From: Variovorax davisae
GTDB lineage: Bacteria > Pseudomonadota > Gammaproteobacteria > Burkholderiales > Burkholderiaceae_C
Assembly (NCBI RefSeq): GCF_030316845.1
Contig: NZ_JASZYS010000010.1
Coordinates: forward strand, 62,001-126,000
DNA length: 64,000 bases
Reading direction: 5' to 3'
Position 1 is the stretch's first letter; each line of letters opens with the position of its first letter. The position numbers were made by a program, and so were the translations under genes. The notes under the pieces are model-generated. The model did not search any database. It worked only from the letters and a program-made list of their open reading frames with translations, and had not been told where the DNA came from. Shown here piece by piece: positions 50,203-58,453 of the stretch.

Positions 50203-51012
50203 ATGACCACACCCACCAACCCCTTCAAGCAAGCCCTGGCCGAGAAGCGCGCGCAGATCGGCCTCTGGCTCGGCCTGGCCGACGCCTACAGCGCCGAGAT
50301 CTGCGCCGGAGCCGGCTTCGACTGGCTGCTGATCGACGGCGAGCATTCGCCCAATGGCCTCGCCAGCATCCTGCAGCAGGCGCAGGCGATCGCCGGCTAT
50401 CCGGGCGTCCACGCGATCGCCCGCGTGCCGCTGGGCCATGGCGACGCAGGCGCGGCGCTGATCAAGCAGTACCTCGACCTCGGCCTGCAGACCCTGCTGG
50501 TGCCGATGGTCGACACGCCCGAGCAGGCGCGCGCGATCGTGCGCGCGATGCGCTACCCGCCCGAGGGCATCCGCGGCATGGGCGGCGCCCGCGCCTCGCG
50601 CTGGGGCCGCTACCCCGCCTATGCGAAGGAAGCCAACGACCGCGTCTGCCTGCTGGTGCAGGCCGAGTCGCGCGAGGCGCTGGCGCAGCTGGACGCGATC
50701 GCGGCGGTCGACGGCGTCGACGGGGTCTTCATCGGGCCGGCCGACCTGTCGGCTTCGATGGGCCACGTGGGCGACTCCGACCACCCCGAGGTTCAGGCGG
50801 CGATCGAGGACGCGATCGCCCGCATCCAGCGCGCCGGCAAGGCCGCGGGCATCCTCACGCCCAACGAGGCGCTGGCGCGCAAGTACCTGGCGCTGGGCGC
50901 GACCTTCGTCGCCGTCGGGCTGGACACCAACCTGCTGGTGCGCAGCACCAGCGCGCTGGCGGCGAGCTTCAAGAACACGGCCAAGCCGGCCGCCGGCGGT
51001 GGCACCTACTGA
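50203..51012 (+). CDS. hpaI: 4-hydroxy-2-oxoheptane-1,7-dioate aldolase
   Basis: A 269-aa class II pyruvate aldolase that yields pyruvate and succinate semialdehyde. It has IGLWLGLADAYSAEICAGAG, FDWLLIDGEHSPNGL (catalytic base His about residue 48), MVDTPEQARAIVRAMRYPPEG (substrate loop) and GVFIGPADLSASMGH (metal ligands). The ATG at 50203 is 10 bases after the hpaH stop, overlapping none. A transcription gap of 124 bp then separates the Bug receptor gene. Confidence 0.96.
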   Translation: MTTPTNPFKQALAEKRAQIGLWLGLADAYSAEICAGAGFDWLLIDGEHSPNGLASILQQAQAIAGYPGVHAIARVPLGHGDAGAALIKQYLDLGLQTLLVPMVDTPEQARAIVRAMRYPPEGIRGMGGARASRWGRYPAYAKEANDRVCLLVQAESREALAQLDAIAAVDGVDGVFIGPADLSASMGHVGDSDHPEVQAAIEDAIARIQRAGKAAGILTPNEALARKYLALGATFVAVGLDTNLLVRSTSALAASFKNTAKPAAGGGTY

Positions 51013-51136
51013 GCCCGGCGTGGTGGATGCGGAACCCTGGTGCCCGATACGTGAGGTAAACGCGGGTGTGCGGCGCAACAAGTTGCGGGAAAAATACGCC
51101 CTTTCCAACGCATCGATCACCCGAGGAGACATCCCA

Positions 51137-52135
51137 ATGACCATCACCCGCCGCCACCTGCTGCAGACCACCAGCGCCTCCGCGCTGCTGGCCAGCCTGG
51201 GCCAGCAGGTTTTCGCCCAGTCGCAAGCCTTCCCCTTCGAGACCGCGCGCCTGATCACCGGCTTCGCGGCCGGCGGCACTTCCGACACCACCTGCCGCCG
51301 TGTCGCCACCCGCCTGCAGCCCGACTACGGACGCGCCGTCGTGGTGGAGAACCGCACCGGCGCCGGCGGCCAGATCGCGGTCACCTACGTCAAGAGCCAG
51401 CCGGCCGACGGCGCCACGATCCTGCAGACCCCGACCTCGATCCTCACGATCTATCCGCACATCTACAAGAAGCTGCCGTACGACCCGCTGGTCGACCTGT
51501 CGCCGGTGACCATCGCCTGCGTGTTCGACTTCGGCTTCGCGGTCGGGCCGGCGGTGCCGCTCACGATCAAGACCGTGCCCGAGTTCCTCGCCTGGGCCAA
51601 GACCCATCCCGAAGGCGCCAACTTCGGCTCGCCGGCCGCCGGCTCGACGCCGCACTTCATCGGCGCGCTGCTGGGCAAGAGCGCGGGCGTGGAGCTCAAG
51701 CACGCGGCCTACCGCGGCACCCAGCCCGCGATGCTCGACCTGCTGGGCGGCAACATCGCGGCGGTGTCGGGCCCGATCGGCGACATCACGCAGCACCTGC
51801 CGACCGGCAAGGTGCGCATCCTCGGCGTCTCGGGCGCCAAGCGAAGCCGCTTCGCGCCCGACGTGCCGACCTTCGAGGAGCAGGGCATCAAGGACATGAC
51901 GCACAGCGAGTGGTTCGCCTTCCTGCTGCCGGCCAAGGCCTCGCCCGAGGTGGTGGCGCGCGCCAATGCCGCCTTCAAGCAGGCGCTGGCACAGAAGGAC
52001 GTGATCGACGGCCTGGCGGGCTTCGGCCTGGAGGCGATGTCGTCGACGCCGGGCGAGCTGACGGAGCTGATCAAGAAAGACACCGCCAAGTGGGCGCCGA
52101 TCGTCAAGCAGGTCGGCTTCACCGCGGAAGGATAG
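51137..52135 (+). CDS. Bug-family tripartite tricarboxylate receptor, Tat-type signal
   Basis: A 332-aa substrate-binding protein. It begins MTITRRHLLQTTSASALLAS, a twin-arginine signal, then QAFPFETARLITGFAAGGTSDTT, the carboxylate-binding loop of Bug proteins, and VVVENRTGAGGQIAVTYVKS. It follows hpaI; the AGGAG 10 bases before its start and its position at the end of the hpa set suggest a role in importing a hydroxyphenylacetate-type acid. TctAB partners are absent. The ligand is unknown. Confidence 0.92.
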   Translation: MTITRRHLLQTTSASALLASLGQQVFAQSQAFPFETARLITGFAAGGTSDTTCRRVATRLQPDYGRAVVVENRTGAGGQIAVTYVKSQPADGATILQTPTSILTIYPHIYKKLPYDPLVDLSPVTIACVFDFGFAVGPAVPLTIKTVPEFLAWAKTHPEGANFGSPAAGSTPHFIGALLGKSAGVELKHAAYRGTQPAMLDLLGGNIAAVSGPIGDITQHLPTGKVRILGVSGAKRSRFAPDVPTFEEQGIKDMTHSEWFAFLLPAKASPEVVARANAAFKQALAQKDVIDGLAGFGLEAMSSTPGELTELIKKDTAKWAPIVKQVGFTAEG

Positions 52136-52154
52136 CCATGAAAAGGAACTGCAG

Positions 52155-52946
52155 ATGAACACACTCGCCACCCCATCGCCCTCGGCGCTGGTGCATCCCG
52201 CCCTCCACCCCGACGAGCGCGCCGCCCGGCTGCAGCTCGCCGCCTGCTACCGCGTGTTCGCGATGCTGGGCTGGACCGAGATGATCTACAACCACATCAC
52301 GGTGCGGCTGCCCGACAGCGTGACCGGTGGCGAGAAGCAGTTCCTGATCAACCCCTTCGGCCTGCACTACAGCGAGGTCACGGCCAGCAACCTGGTCAAG
52401 ATCGACCTCCAGGGCCGGGTGCTCGACGGCTCCACCCATGCGGTGAACCCGGCCGGCTTCACGGTGCATGCCGCGATCCACGACGGCCTGCCGGATGCGC
52501 ATTGCGTGATGCACGTCCACACCACCGCCGGCGTGGCGGTGGCCTGCCTGCAGGGCGGCCTGCAGCAGACCAATTTCTATACGGCGCAGCTGCACGGCAT
52601 GGTCGCGTACCACGCGTTCGAGGGCATCACGATCCATGCCGACGAAGGGCCGCGCCTGCTCAAGAGCATCGGCGAGCGCAAGGCCGTGATCCTGCGCAAC
52701 CACGGCCTGCTGGCCTGGGGCGAGACGCTGCCCCAGACCTTCGCGATCCTCTGGACCTTGCAGCGCGCCTGCGAGATCCAGCTGGCGACGCTGTCGATGG
52801 GCGCGCCGATCCCGGTCTCCGAGGCCATCGCCGAGCGCTGCACGCGCGACGCGCTGCAGTTCAACCCGGCGCACGGCGCCGGCCAGGATGTGTTCGACGC
52901 CCTCGTGCGCCAGGTCGACCGCATCGACGACAGCTACAAGCTATAG
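52155..52946 (+). CDS. Class II aldolase/adducin-domain protein
   Basis: A 263-aa protein of the class II aldolase/adducin fold. It has the zinc-site segments MIYNHITVRLPD (with the His), then HCVMHVHTTAGVAVACLQ with HVHT, and a third one with ILRNHGLLAWGETLPQTF. Substrate could be a sugar acid or a ring-fission side product; enzymes of this family near hpa genes are not defined. It begins 19 bases after the Bug receptor gene, same strand, so probably one operon. Confidence 0.9.
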   Translation: MNTLATPSPSALVHPALHPDERAARLQLAACYRVFAMLGWTEMIYNHITVRLPDSVTGGEKQFLINPFGLHYSEVTASNLVKIDLQGRVLDGSTHAVNPAGFTVHAAIHDGLPDAHCVMHVHTTAGVAVACLQGGLQQTNFYTAQLHGMVAYHAFEGITIHADEGPRLLKSIGERKAVILRNHGLLAWGETLPQTFAILWTLQRACEIQLATLSMGAPIPVSEAIAERCTRDALQFNPAHGAGQDVFDALVRQVDRIDDSYKL

Positions 52947-52949
52947 AGC

Positions 52950-53047
52950 TCCCCCCAGGTTGGCTCACTTCGTGTAGCCGCCCACCCCCCGCCGGGGGCA
53001 ACACCAGCGGCCCGGCAAAGCCGGTTCCGCGGTGTTCCCGGAAGGGG
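52950..53047. repeat. Intergenic hairpin repeat typical of Comamonadaceae-like genomes
   Basis: A short region with stacked inverted repeats: CCCCC/GGGGG about 52986-52998, AACACCAGCGG at 53000-53010 facing CCGCGGTGTT at 53027-53036, and inside that CCGGC-AAA-GCCGG at 53012-53024. The GGCTCACTTCGTGTAGCCGCC run before it and the AACACCAGCGGCCCGGC core match a repeat I remember from Variovorax/Acidovorax intergenic regions. May act as a terminator after the aldolase gene. Confidence 0.6.
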
Positions 53048-53089
53048 CCGGGGCGAGCCTCAAGCCAAGCGCAAAGGAATCTCCCGAAA

Positions 53090-54067
53090 ATGAAAATCTG
53101 CATCTACGGCGCCGGCGCCATCGGCGGCTGGATCGGCGCCAAGCTCGCGCGGGCCGGCTCGGCGATCAACGTGGTGGCGCGCGGCGCCACGCTGGAGGCC
53201 CTGCAGCGCGACGGGCTCACCCTGGCCAGCGGCGATTCGCGCGTGAGCGTGCCCGTCAACGCCAGCGCGGACCCGTCGGCGCTCGGCGTCCAGGACCTCG
53301 TGATCGTCGCCGTCAAGGCGCCCTCGCTGCCGGCCGTGGCGCAGCAGATCGCGCCGCTGCTGGGCCCCGACACGATCGTGCTGACGGCCATGAACGGCGT
53401 TCCGTGGTGGTTCCTGCAGGGCGGCTTCGGCGGCCCGCTGGCCGGTGCCCAGCTCGAGGCGGTCGACCCGGGCGGCAAGATCGATGCGGCGATCCCCGCC
53501 CGGCACGTGATCGGCTGCGTGGTGCACGCCAGCTGCGCGCTCGACGCGCCGGGCGTGGTGCGGCATCACTTCGGCAACGGCCTGATCGTCGGCGAGCCCT
53601 CCGGCGAGGCGACGCCGCGCGCCAGGGCGCTGCGCGACCTGCTGGCCGGCGCGGGCATCGACACCCAGCTCTCGCCGCAGATCCAGAAAGACGTCTGGTA
53701 CAAGCTCTGGGGCAACATGACGGTCAACCCGATCAGCCTGCTGACCGGCGCCACCACCGACCTGATCCTGGGCGACGACCTGGTGCGCGGCTTCATCTCG
53801 ACCATCATGCTGGAGGCCAAGGAGGTCGGCGCCCGGATCGGCGTGCCGATCGCCGACACGCCGGAAGATCGCCACGCGGTCACGCGCAAGCTCGGCGCCT
53901 TCAAGACCTCGATGCTGCAGGACGTGGAAGCCGGCCGCGCGGTCGAGCTCGACGCGCTGGTGTCCTCGGTGCGCGAACTCGGCGAACGCGCCGGCGTGGC
54001 GACGCCGTTCACCGATGCGCTGCTGGGGCTGGCGCGGCTGCGGGCGCGGCAGTTGGGCTTGTACTGA
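53090..54067 (+). CDS. Ketopantoate reductase family protein (PanE/ApbA)
   Basis: A 325-aa NADPH-dependent reductase-type protein. It begins MKICIYGAGAIGGWIGAKLA, the PanE GAGAxG cofactor motif, followed by LVIVAVKAPSLPAVAQQI and VLTAMNGVPWWFLQGG, and the helical C-terminal domain with KLWGNMTVNPISLLTGATTD (catalytic Lys and Asn). It is longer than housekeeping PanE and lies after the hpa set, so it may act on another 2-oxo acid; no symbol is assigned. The hairpin repeat lies just upstream. Confidence 0.88.
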   Translation: MKICIYGAGAIGGWIGAKLARAGSAINVVARGATLEALQRDGLTLASGDSRVSVPVNASADPSALGVQDLVIVAVKAPSLPAVAQQIAPLLGPDTIVLTAMNGVPWWFLQGGFGGPLAGAQLEAVDPGGKIDAAIPARHVIGCVVHASCALDAPGVVRHHFGNGLIVGEPSGEATPRARALRDLLAGAGIDTQLSPQIQKDVWYKLWGNMTVNPISLLTGATTDLILGDDLVRGFISTIMLEAKEVGARIGVPIADTPEDRHAVTRKLGAFKTSMLQDVEAGRAVELDALVSSVRELGERAGVATPFTDALLGLARLRARQLGLY

Positions 54068-54081
54068 GCCGACGGACAGAC

Positions 54082-54711
54082 TCAGGGCTCGCAGGTGTCG
54101 CCGGACGGGTAGGTCGTGGAACTTCCGGACTGGGCTGCGTTGTACTGCGCATAGCGCGCGGCACGCTCTCGCGTATTCGCAGTCATCGCTTCGATCTTCT
54201 GCGTGTACCCGTACGATTCGCTGCGCGGGTCAAAGCGATCGCCAGCGCACTTCGTCGATGCCATCAGCTGATCACCGCTGCGGTCCAGGCCGGCCTTGTC
54301 CTTGAGATCAACAAGAAGAGTCATCTGCAGATCCCTGGCTTTCTGCATCAGCGCCCGGCGCTGGCTCTCGTTGATGGGCCGCGTGTGGATCCATGCCTCG
54401 ATGTCATCGCGCACGCCGTTTCGATTGAAATCCGGCCCTGAGATATCTCGCGACCGGTCAAGCGCCGGAACCGTACCGATTCGCTCCAGGGCAACGATCT
54501 GATCCTTGAGCGCCAACGATCCTGCGATCGGGGGTGGCGGAGGAACTACGGCGCCGGGGCCCTCCGCCAATGCCTCCGCCGTCGGTGCGCCAGTTGGGAC
54601 CACGGCGGTCTCATCGCCGCTGCCGCCACAGGCGACGAGCAGTGCAGGCAGCACGCCGACCGCCCTCATTGCCACGGCGCGGCCCAGTCGAGTCTTCGAC
54701 ACATGGGTCAT
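54082..54711 (-). CDS. Lipoprotein with EF-hand-like calcium motif
   Basis: A 209-aa lipoprotein (lipobox LVAC near residue 28) with a Pro/Ala-rich stretch, then DISGPDFNRNGVRDDIEAWI, an EF-hand-like Asp/Asn-rich loop (D-x-N-x-N-G-x-x-D-D-I-E) found in dockerin-like and thrombospondin-type repeats. The C-terminus is helical with two Cys (TKCAGDRF and SGDTCEP). It lies 12 bases downstream of the secreted hydrolase gene on the same strand, so it is likely co-transcribed and may be a partner or binding subunit. Function unknown. Confidence 0.7.
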   Translation of the reverse strand: MTHVSKTRLGRAVAMRAVGVLPALLVACGGSGDETAVVPTGAPTAEALAEGPGAVVPPPPPIAGSLALKDQIVALERIGTVPALDRSRDISGPDFNRNGVRDDIEAWIHTRPINESQRRALMQKARDLQMTLLVDLKDKAGLDRSGDQLMASTKCAGDRFDPRSESYGYTQKIEAMTANTRERAARYAQYNAAQSGSSTTYPSGDTCEP

Positions 54712-54723
54712 ATTCGCTCTCCC

Positions 54724-56394
54724 TCAAGGACCTGCAAGCCCATCAAACGCTGACGCTACCAACGCCTTGACCTTGGCGCGGCCCTCACGCGCGGCGTCCA
54801 GGTAAGTGGGCACCAACATATGGCCGCTCGCATCGACCGAACTGAACGGAAGGCTCCAATTGGCAGCCCTCACGCTATTGCCCCCTTGGAAACGAAGCGC
54901 ATTGACCACCAGATCCCGATCAGACAGTCCGTACTCTCCACGCGTGGTAGGCGAAGCGGGGGCGACATGGACGACCTTGACCGCCACGCGCGGGTCACTG
55001 GCCAGCAGCCCGTCGTGTGCCGCGTTGGCGAAGAGGTTTCCCTGCGAATGCGCCAAGAGGACAAGATGGGCATCGTCGCCGGCCAAGATTCGCAATTGGG
55101 CCAACTGGGAGTTCAGGTCGGCTTCGGTCGGCGGATCGCTGAGCAAGCGAGCCCAACCCCCGACGATCTGGCCCAAGGTGGCATTGAAGGTCGCGTCGAG
55201 CAAGCGCGCGAGCGCCAAGCCACCGCTGCCCAGTCCCTTGATCAGGCTTCCGGTCAATGAATTGGGGTTGCCATGCCGGCCAGCAAGCAGATCCCAGTAG
55301 TGCTCCCACCGATCGTTCAACACGCCATCGAGCTCGACGCCGCGCTGCACGAAAGTTTCAGCAATGTCTTGAAGTGGGCTCCCAGAGCCGCCTTTTGCAG
55401 TCTGGTTGTAGAAGGATACGTAGCGAATCGGAGCATTGTCATGGCTGGGGCCCACCAATTTCTTGAGGGCATCCAGGCCCATTCCGGCCTCCTCTTTGGT
55501 ATTCCAAATTCCGTTGAAAAACCCGAGCACCTTCGGTGGTCCCGTCACCGTGATCGTCGAGCTTGCCGTTGAATTGCAGCCAACGCAGTCGCCGGTGACC
55601 GTCTCGATCGTCGCTCTCCTGGCGGGGGCTTCGTATACGCAACCCAGATTGCCTTTGGCGTCGGTGGCATTGGCACAAAACAGACTGCCATTGATGGCTG
55701 CGGGCGCGAGTCTGGCTTTCGCGCCTTTGAAGGGGATCGGCGTGCCCTGCGTCTGGATTCGCACGCGCAGATGGGCCGTCTTTCCCACTCTGAGCTCAAG
55801 CGGTTCGATAACGACGTCCGGCCTGCTCACGCGTGTGACGCAAATCGTTCCGGCGCCGCGGGCATCGTCTCCGAAGCCGGCTGAGTCCACGCCAGAAAAC
55901 CTGTCCGTGGTTGTTTGGACCTTGCATTGGCCTCTGTCGAGCCACGGCGCGGTCCGAATCCTGTCGTGATAGGTCACGCTGTAGGCGTTGCCACCAGAAT
56001 CACCCCCGAACGGGACCCAAAAATCGCTTCCCAGGTTGAGGTAGCCGAACGGGCCAGCGCTTTGCACGGTGCGGAGCGTCGCGTTGCCGCACACATTGGA
56101 CTCCCCGGTTGGGCCATCTCGCTCAGTCGCACTGAGCATGATGTTCGATCGGTCAACGTCATCGAGGGATATGAAGGTGGGCCCAACGGCCAGGCTCGGG
56201 TCGACGCGCACGTCCCCGTGGTAGATCAAACAGCGGGTTTCGACTTGGGCACTTGTCGCCGCGCAAAACAGACTGAGCGCTATGCCGCACGGGATTCGAC
56301 AGTCGAATGCAAACACATCCAGCCCCATCGTTCGCGACGGAGAAACACCTTCGGAAGGCGCGCAGGCCTTCACTGACCGCAGGCGGATTCGCAT
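54724..56394 (-). CDS. Secreted lipase-like alpha/beta-hydrolase with N-terminal beta domain
   Basis: A 556-aa protein. The start MRIRLRSVKACAPSEGVSPS has an AGGGAG RBS 7 bases upstream; an internal ATG at 56326-56328 is an alternative. A hydrophobic segment (IALSLFCAATSA) fits a signal peptide. About residues 55-230 are a beta-rich, Cys-containing region; about 300-550 carry the hydrolase domain with LVLLAHSQGNLFANAAHDG, an A-H-S-x-G nucleophile elbow with the S near residue 450, and ASGHMLVPTYL. It resembles secreted PGAP-like or lipase proteins; codon use is less GC-biased than in neighbours. Confidence 0.72.
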   Translation of the reverse strand: MRIRLRSVKACAPSEGVSPSRTMGLDVFAFDCRIPCGIALSLFCAATSAQVETRCLIYHGDVRVDPSLAVGPTFISLDDVDRSNIMLSATERDGPTGESNVCGNATLRTVQSAGPFGYLNLGSDFWVPFGGDSGGNAYSVTYHDRIRTAPWLDRGQCKVQTTTDRFSGVDSAGFGDDARGAGTICVTRVSRPDVVIEPLELRVGKTAHLRVRIQTQGTPIPFKGAKARLAPAAINGSLFCANATDAKGNLGCVYEAPARRATIETVTGDCVGCNSTASSTITVTGPPKVLGFFNGIWNTKEEAGMGLDALKKLVGPSHDNAPIRYVSFYNQTAKGGSGSPLQDIAETFVQRGVELDGVLNDRWEHYWDLLAGRHGNPNSLTGSLIKGLGSGGLALARLLDATFNATLGQIVGGWARLLSDPPTEADLNSQLAQLRILAGDDAHLVLLAHSQGNLFANAAHDGLLASDPRVAVKVVHVAPASPTTRGEYGLSDRDLVVNALRFQGGNSVRAANWSLPFSSVDASGHMLVPTYLDAAREGRAKVKALVASAFDGLAGP

Positions 56395-56477
56395 ATGGGC
56401 ACTCCCTGAATCTTCTAGTTGCCCGCGCACTGGTCGTGCGCATTCGCCGCAACTATAGGATCCCTCGCGCCATCGCG

Positions 56478-57166
56478 CTACCGCCCCATCCGCGCCCGCA
56501 GCGCCGCCGGCAGCGAGTTCACCTGCGGCATGAAGCGGTCGATCGCGGCGCCGAGCAGCACCGCGCACAGCAGCGCGCCGAGCAGCGGCTTCCAGCTGAG
56601 CCGCTCCGCCGCGGCGAACCAGCCCTCGCGCGCGATCCGCACCGCGGCGCGCGCCGAGACGTACGAGAAGGCGATCTCGATCGCCACCGCGAGCAGCGCG
56701 TCCCAGCCGAAGTAGAGCAGCACCAGCGCGCCGGCGCCGCACACGATGGCGACGCCGATCAGGAAGATCGCCACGACCGGCACCACGAAGAGCGCGCCCT
56801 CGTCGAGACCGCCCGCGATGTCGAGCGCGCCACCGCCCACGTCGGGCAGGTCACAGGCTTCGAACTGGCCCCCGGTGCGACGACGGACCCTCGAAGGTGC
56901 AGGGGTCCGGCAGGTCGGGATCGAAGTTCGTGTTGCGCTGCACCAATCTTCCAGCCCACCAGCGCAAGAGCAGCAGGTAGGCGGCGTAGCCGCCCCCCCA
57001 GCGCCCCCGCATGGCGCAGCGCCAGCGCATCGACGCCCAGCCGCATCTGCAGGTGCGACATCAGCCACATCAGCAGCAGGATGGCGGCGCCGATCGCAAA
57101 GCCGTGCAGGCGCAGGTCGCGGCTGCGATGCAGCGCCTGCTCGACGCGCGACTCCCAGATCTGCAC
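56478..57166 (-). pseudogene. Frameshifted multi-TM membrane protein gene
   Basis: Reading this strand from a GTG at 57166, the first part MQIWESRVEQALHRSRDLRL plus AIGAAILLLMWLMSHLQM is followed by a break. After removing one G from the run at about 57000 the frame gives AYLLLLRWWAGRLVQRNT, and a second extra G in the GGGGG run (about 56878-56883) must be removed to reach FEACDLPDVGGGALDIAGG and the final membrane segments VVPVVAIFLIGVAIVCGAGAL ... MPQVNSLPAALRAR. So two +1 frameshifts break the gene. Whether real or sequence error is unclear; both are in G-runs. Confidence 0.75.
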
Positions 57167-57191
57167 CGAGCGCGAGAGCGGGCGGCGGGCT

Positions 57192-58280
57192 TCAGTCCGC
57201 CGTGATCGGCACCCGCGGCGCGACGGCGCACATGAGTTCGTAGCCGACGGTGTTGCCGGCCCGTGCCACTTCGTCGATCGGCAGCACGGAGCCGGACGCC
57301 GAGCGGCCCCACAGCGTGACTTCGGCGCCGAATCCGGCGTCGGGCACCGGCGTCAGGTCGACCGTGATCATGTCCATGCTGACCCGCCCGACCATGCGCG
57401 TGCGCACGCCGTTCACCAGCACCGGCGTGCCCGTGCTGCAGTGCCGCGGGTAGCCGTCGGCATAGCCGACCGCGGCGACGCCGATGCGCAGTGGGCCCTC
57501 GGCGCGGAAGCTGGAGCCGTAGCCGATGGTGTCGCCGGCCTGCAGCGTCTGCACCGCGATCAGCCGGGTGGCGAGCGTCATGGCTGGCTGCAGCTGCCAG
57601 TGGGCGGCGTCGTGCTCGGGGAAATCGGGGGCGCTGCCGTACAGCACGATGCCGGGGCGCACCCAGTCGGCCCGGGTCCGGGGCGCGTGGCGCAAGGTCG
57701 CGGCGCTGTTGGCGACCGTGCGCTCGCCGGGCAGGTCCTGCGCGGCGCGCTCGAAGACCTCGATCTGGTGCGCGATGCCGCGCTCGCCGTCGGCGTCGCT
57801 GAAGTGCGTCATGAGCGAGATCTCGTCGACCTGCGGCAGCGCGTTCAGCCGGGTCCAGGCCGAGCGAAAGCGCTCGGGCGTGAAGCCCAGGCGGTTCATG
57901 CCGGAGTTCATCTTGAGAAAGACGCGCTGCGGCACCTGGGTCTTGTGGGCGGCCAGCATGTCGATCTGGGCGTCGCAGTGGACGGTGTGCCAGAGGCCGA
58001 GGCGGGAGCACAGCTCGAGGTCGCGCGGCTCGAACACGCCCTCGAGCAGCAGGATCGGCCCGCGCCAGCCCAGGGCGCGCACCCGCTCGGCCTCCGCCAG
58101 GTCGAGCAGGGCGAAGCCGTCGGCGGCGCGGAAGGCGTCGAAAACCCGCTCGATCCCGTGCCCGTAGGCGTTGGCCTTGACCACCGCCCAGACCCGGGAA
58201 TCGAGCGCGCAACGACGGGCCCGGTCGAGGTTGTGGCGCAGGGCGGCGGCATGGACAGTGGCAAGGATCGGACGCGGCAC
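57192..58280 (-). CDS. alr: Alanine racemase
   Basis: A 362-aa PLP enzyme that makes D-alanine for peptidoglycan. The PLP lysine is residue 35 in RVWAVVKANAYGHG. The second base lies in GYGSSFRAEGPLRIG (Tyr), and the SMDMITVD motif is present. Start is a GTG at 58278-58280; the family N-terminus MPRPILATVHAAALRHNLDRA follows. It is divergent from lplT with a 173-bp gap that contains a possible -10 TATAAC at about 58373. Confidence 0.96.
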   Translation of the reverse strand: MPRPILATVHAAALRHNLDRARRCALDSRVWAVVKANAYGHGIERVFDAFRAADGFALLDLAEAERVRALGWRGPILLLEGVFEPRDLELCSRLGLWHTVHCDAQIDMLAAHKTQVPQRVFLKMNSGMNRLGFTPERFRSAWTRLNALPQVDEISLMTHFSDADGERGIAHQIEVFERAAQDLPGERTVANSAATLRHAPRTRADWVRPGIVLYGSAPDFPEHDAAHWQLQPAMTLATRLIAVQTLQAGDTIGYGSSFRAEGPLRIGVAAVGYADGYPRHCSTGTPVLVNGVRTRMVGRVSMDMITVDLTPVPDAGFGAEVTLWGRSASGSVLPIDEVARAGNTVGYELMCAVAPRVPITAD

Positions 58281-58453
58281 TTCAAAAAACCCGGTGAAAA
58301 GCTGAAAACACTCACACAACAAAGCCCGGCGTTGGGGCCGGAAAGCGCCATTCTGACATCGCGCACCCCATGCTATAACCGCGCACCCGCCTCTGATGCG
58401 GGCCCCTTTTTTCACTACCGCCAGCCCTCCCCATCTGGCCAGCCAGCTCATCG

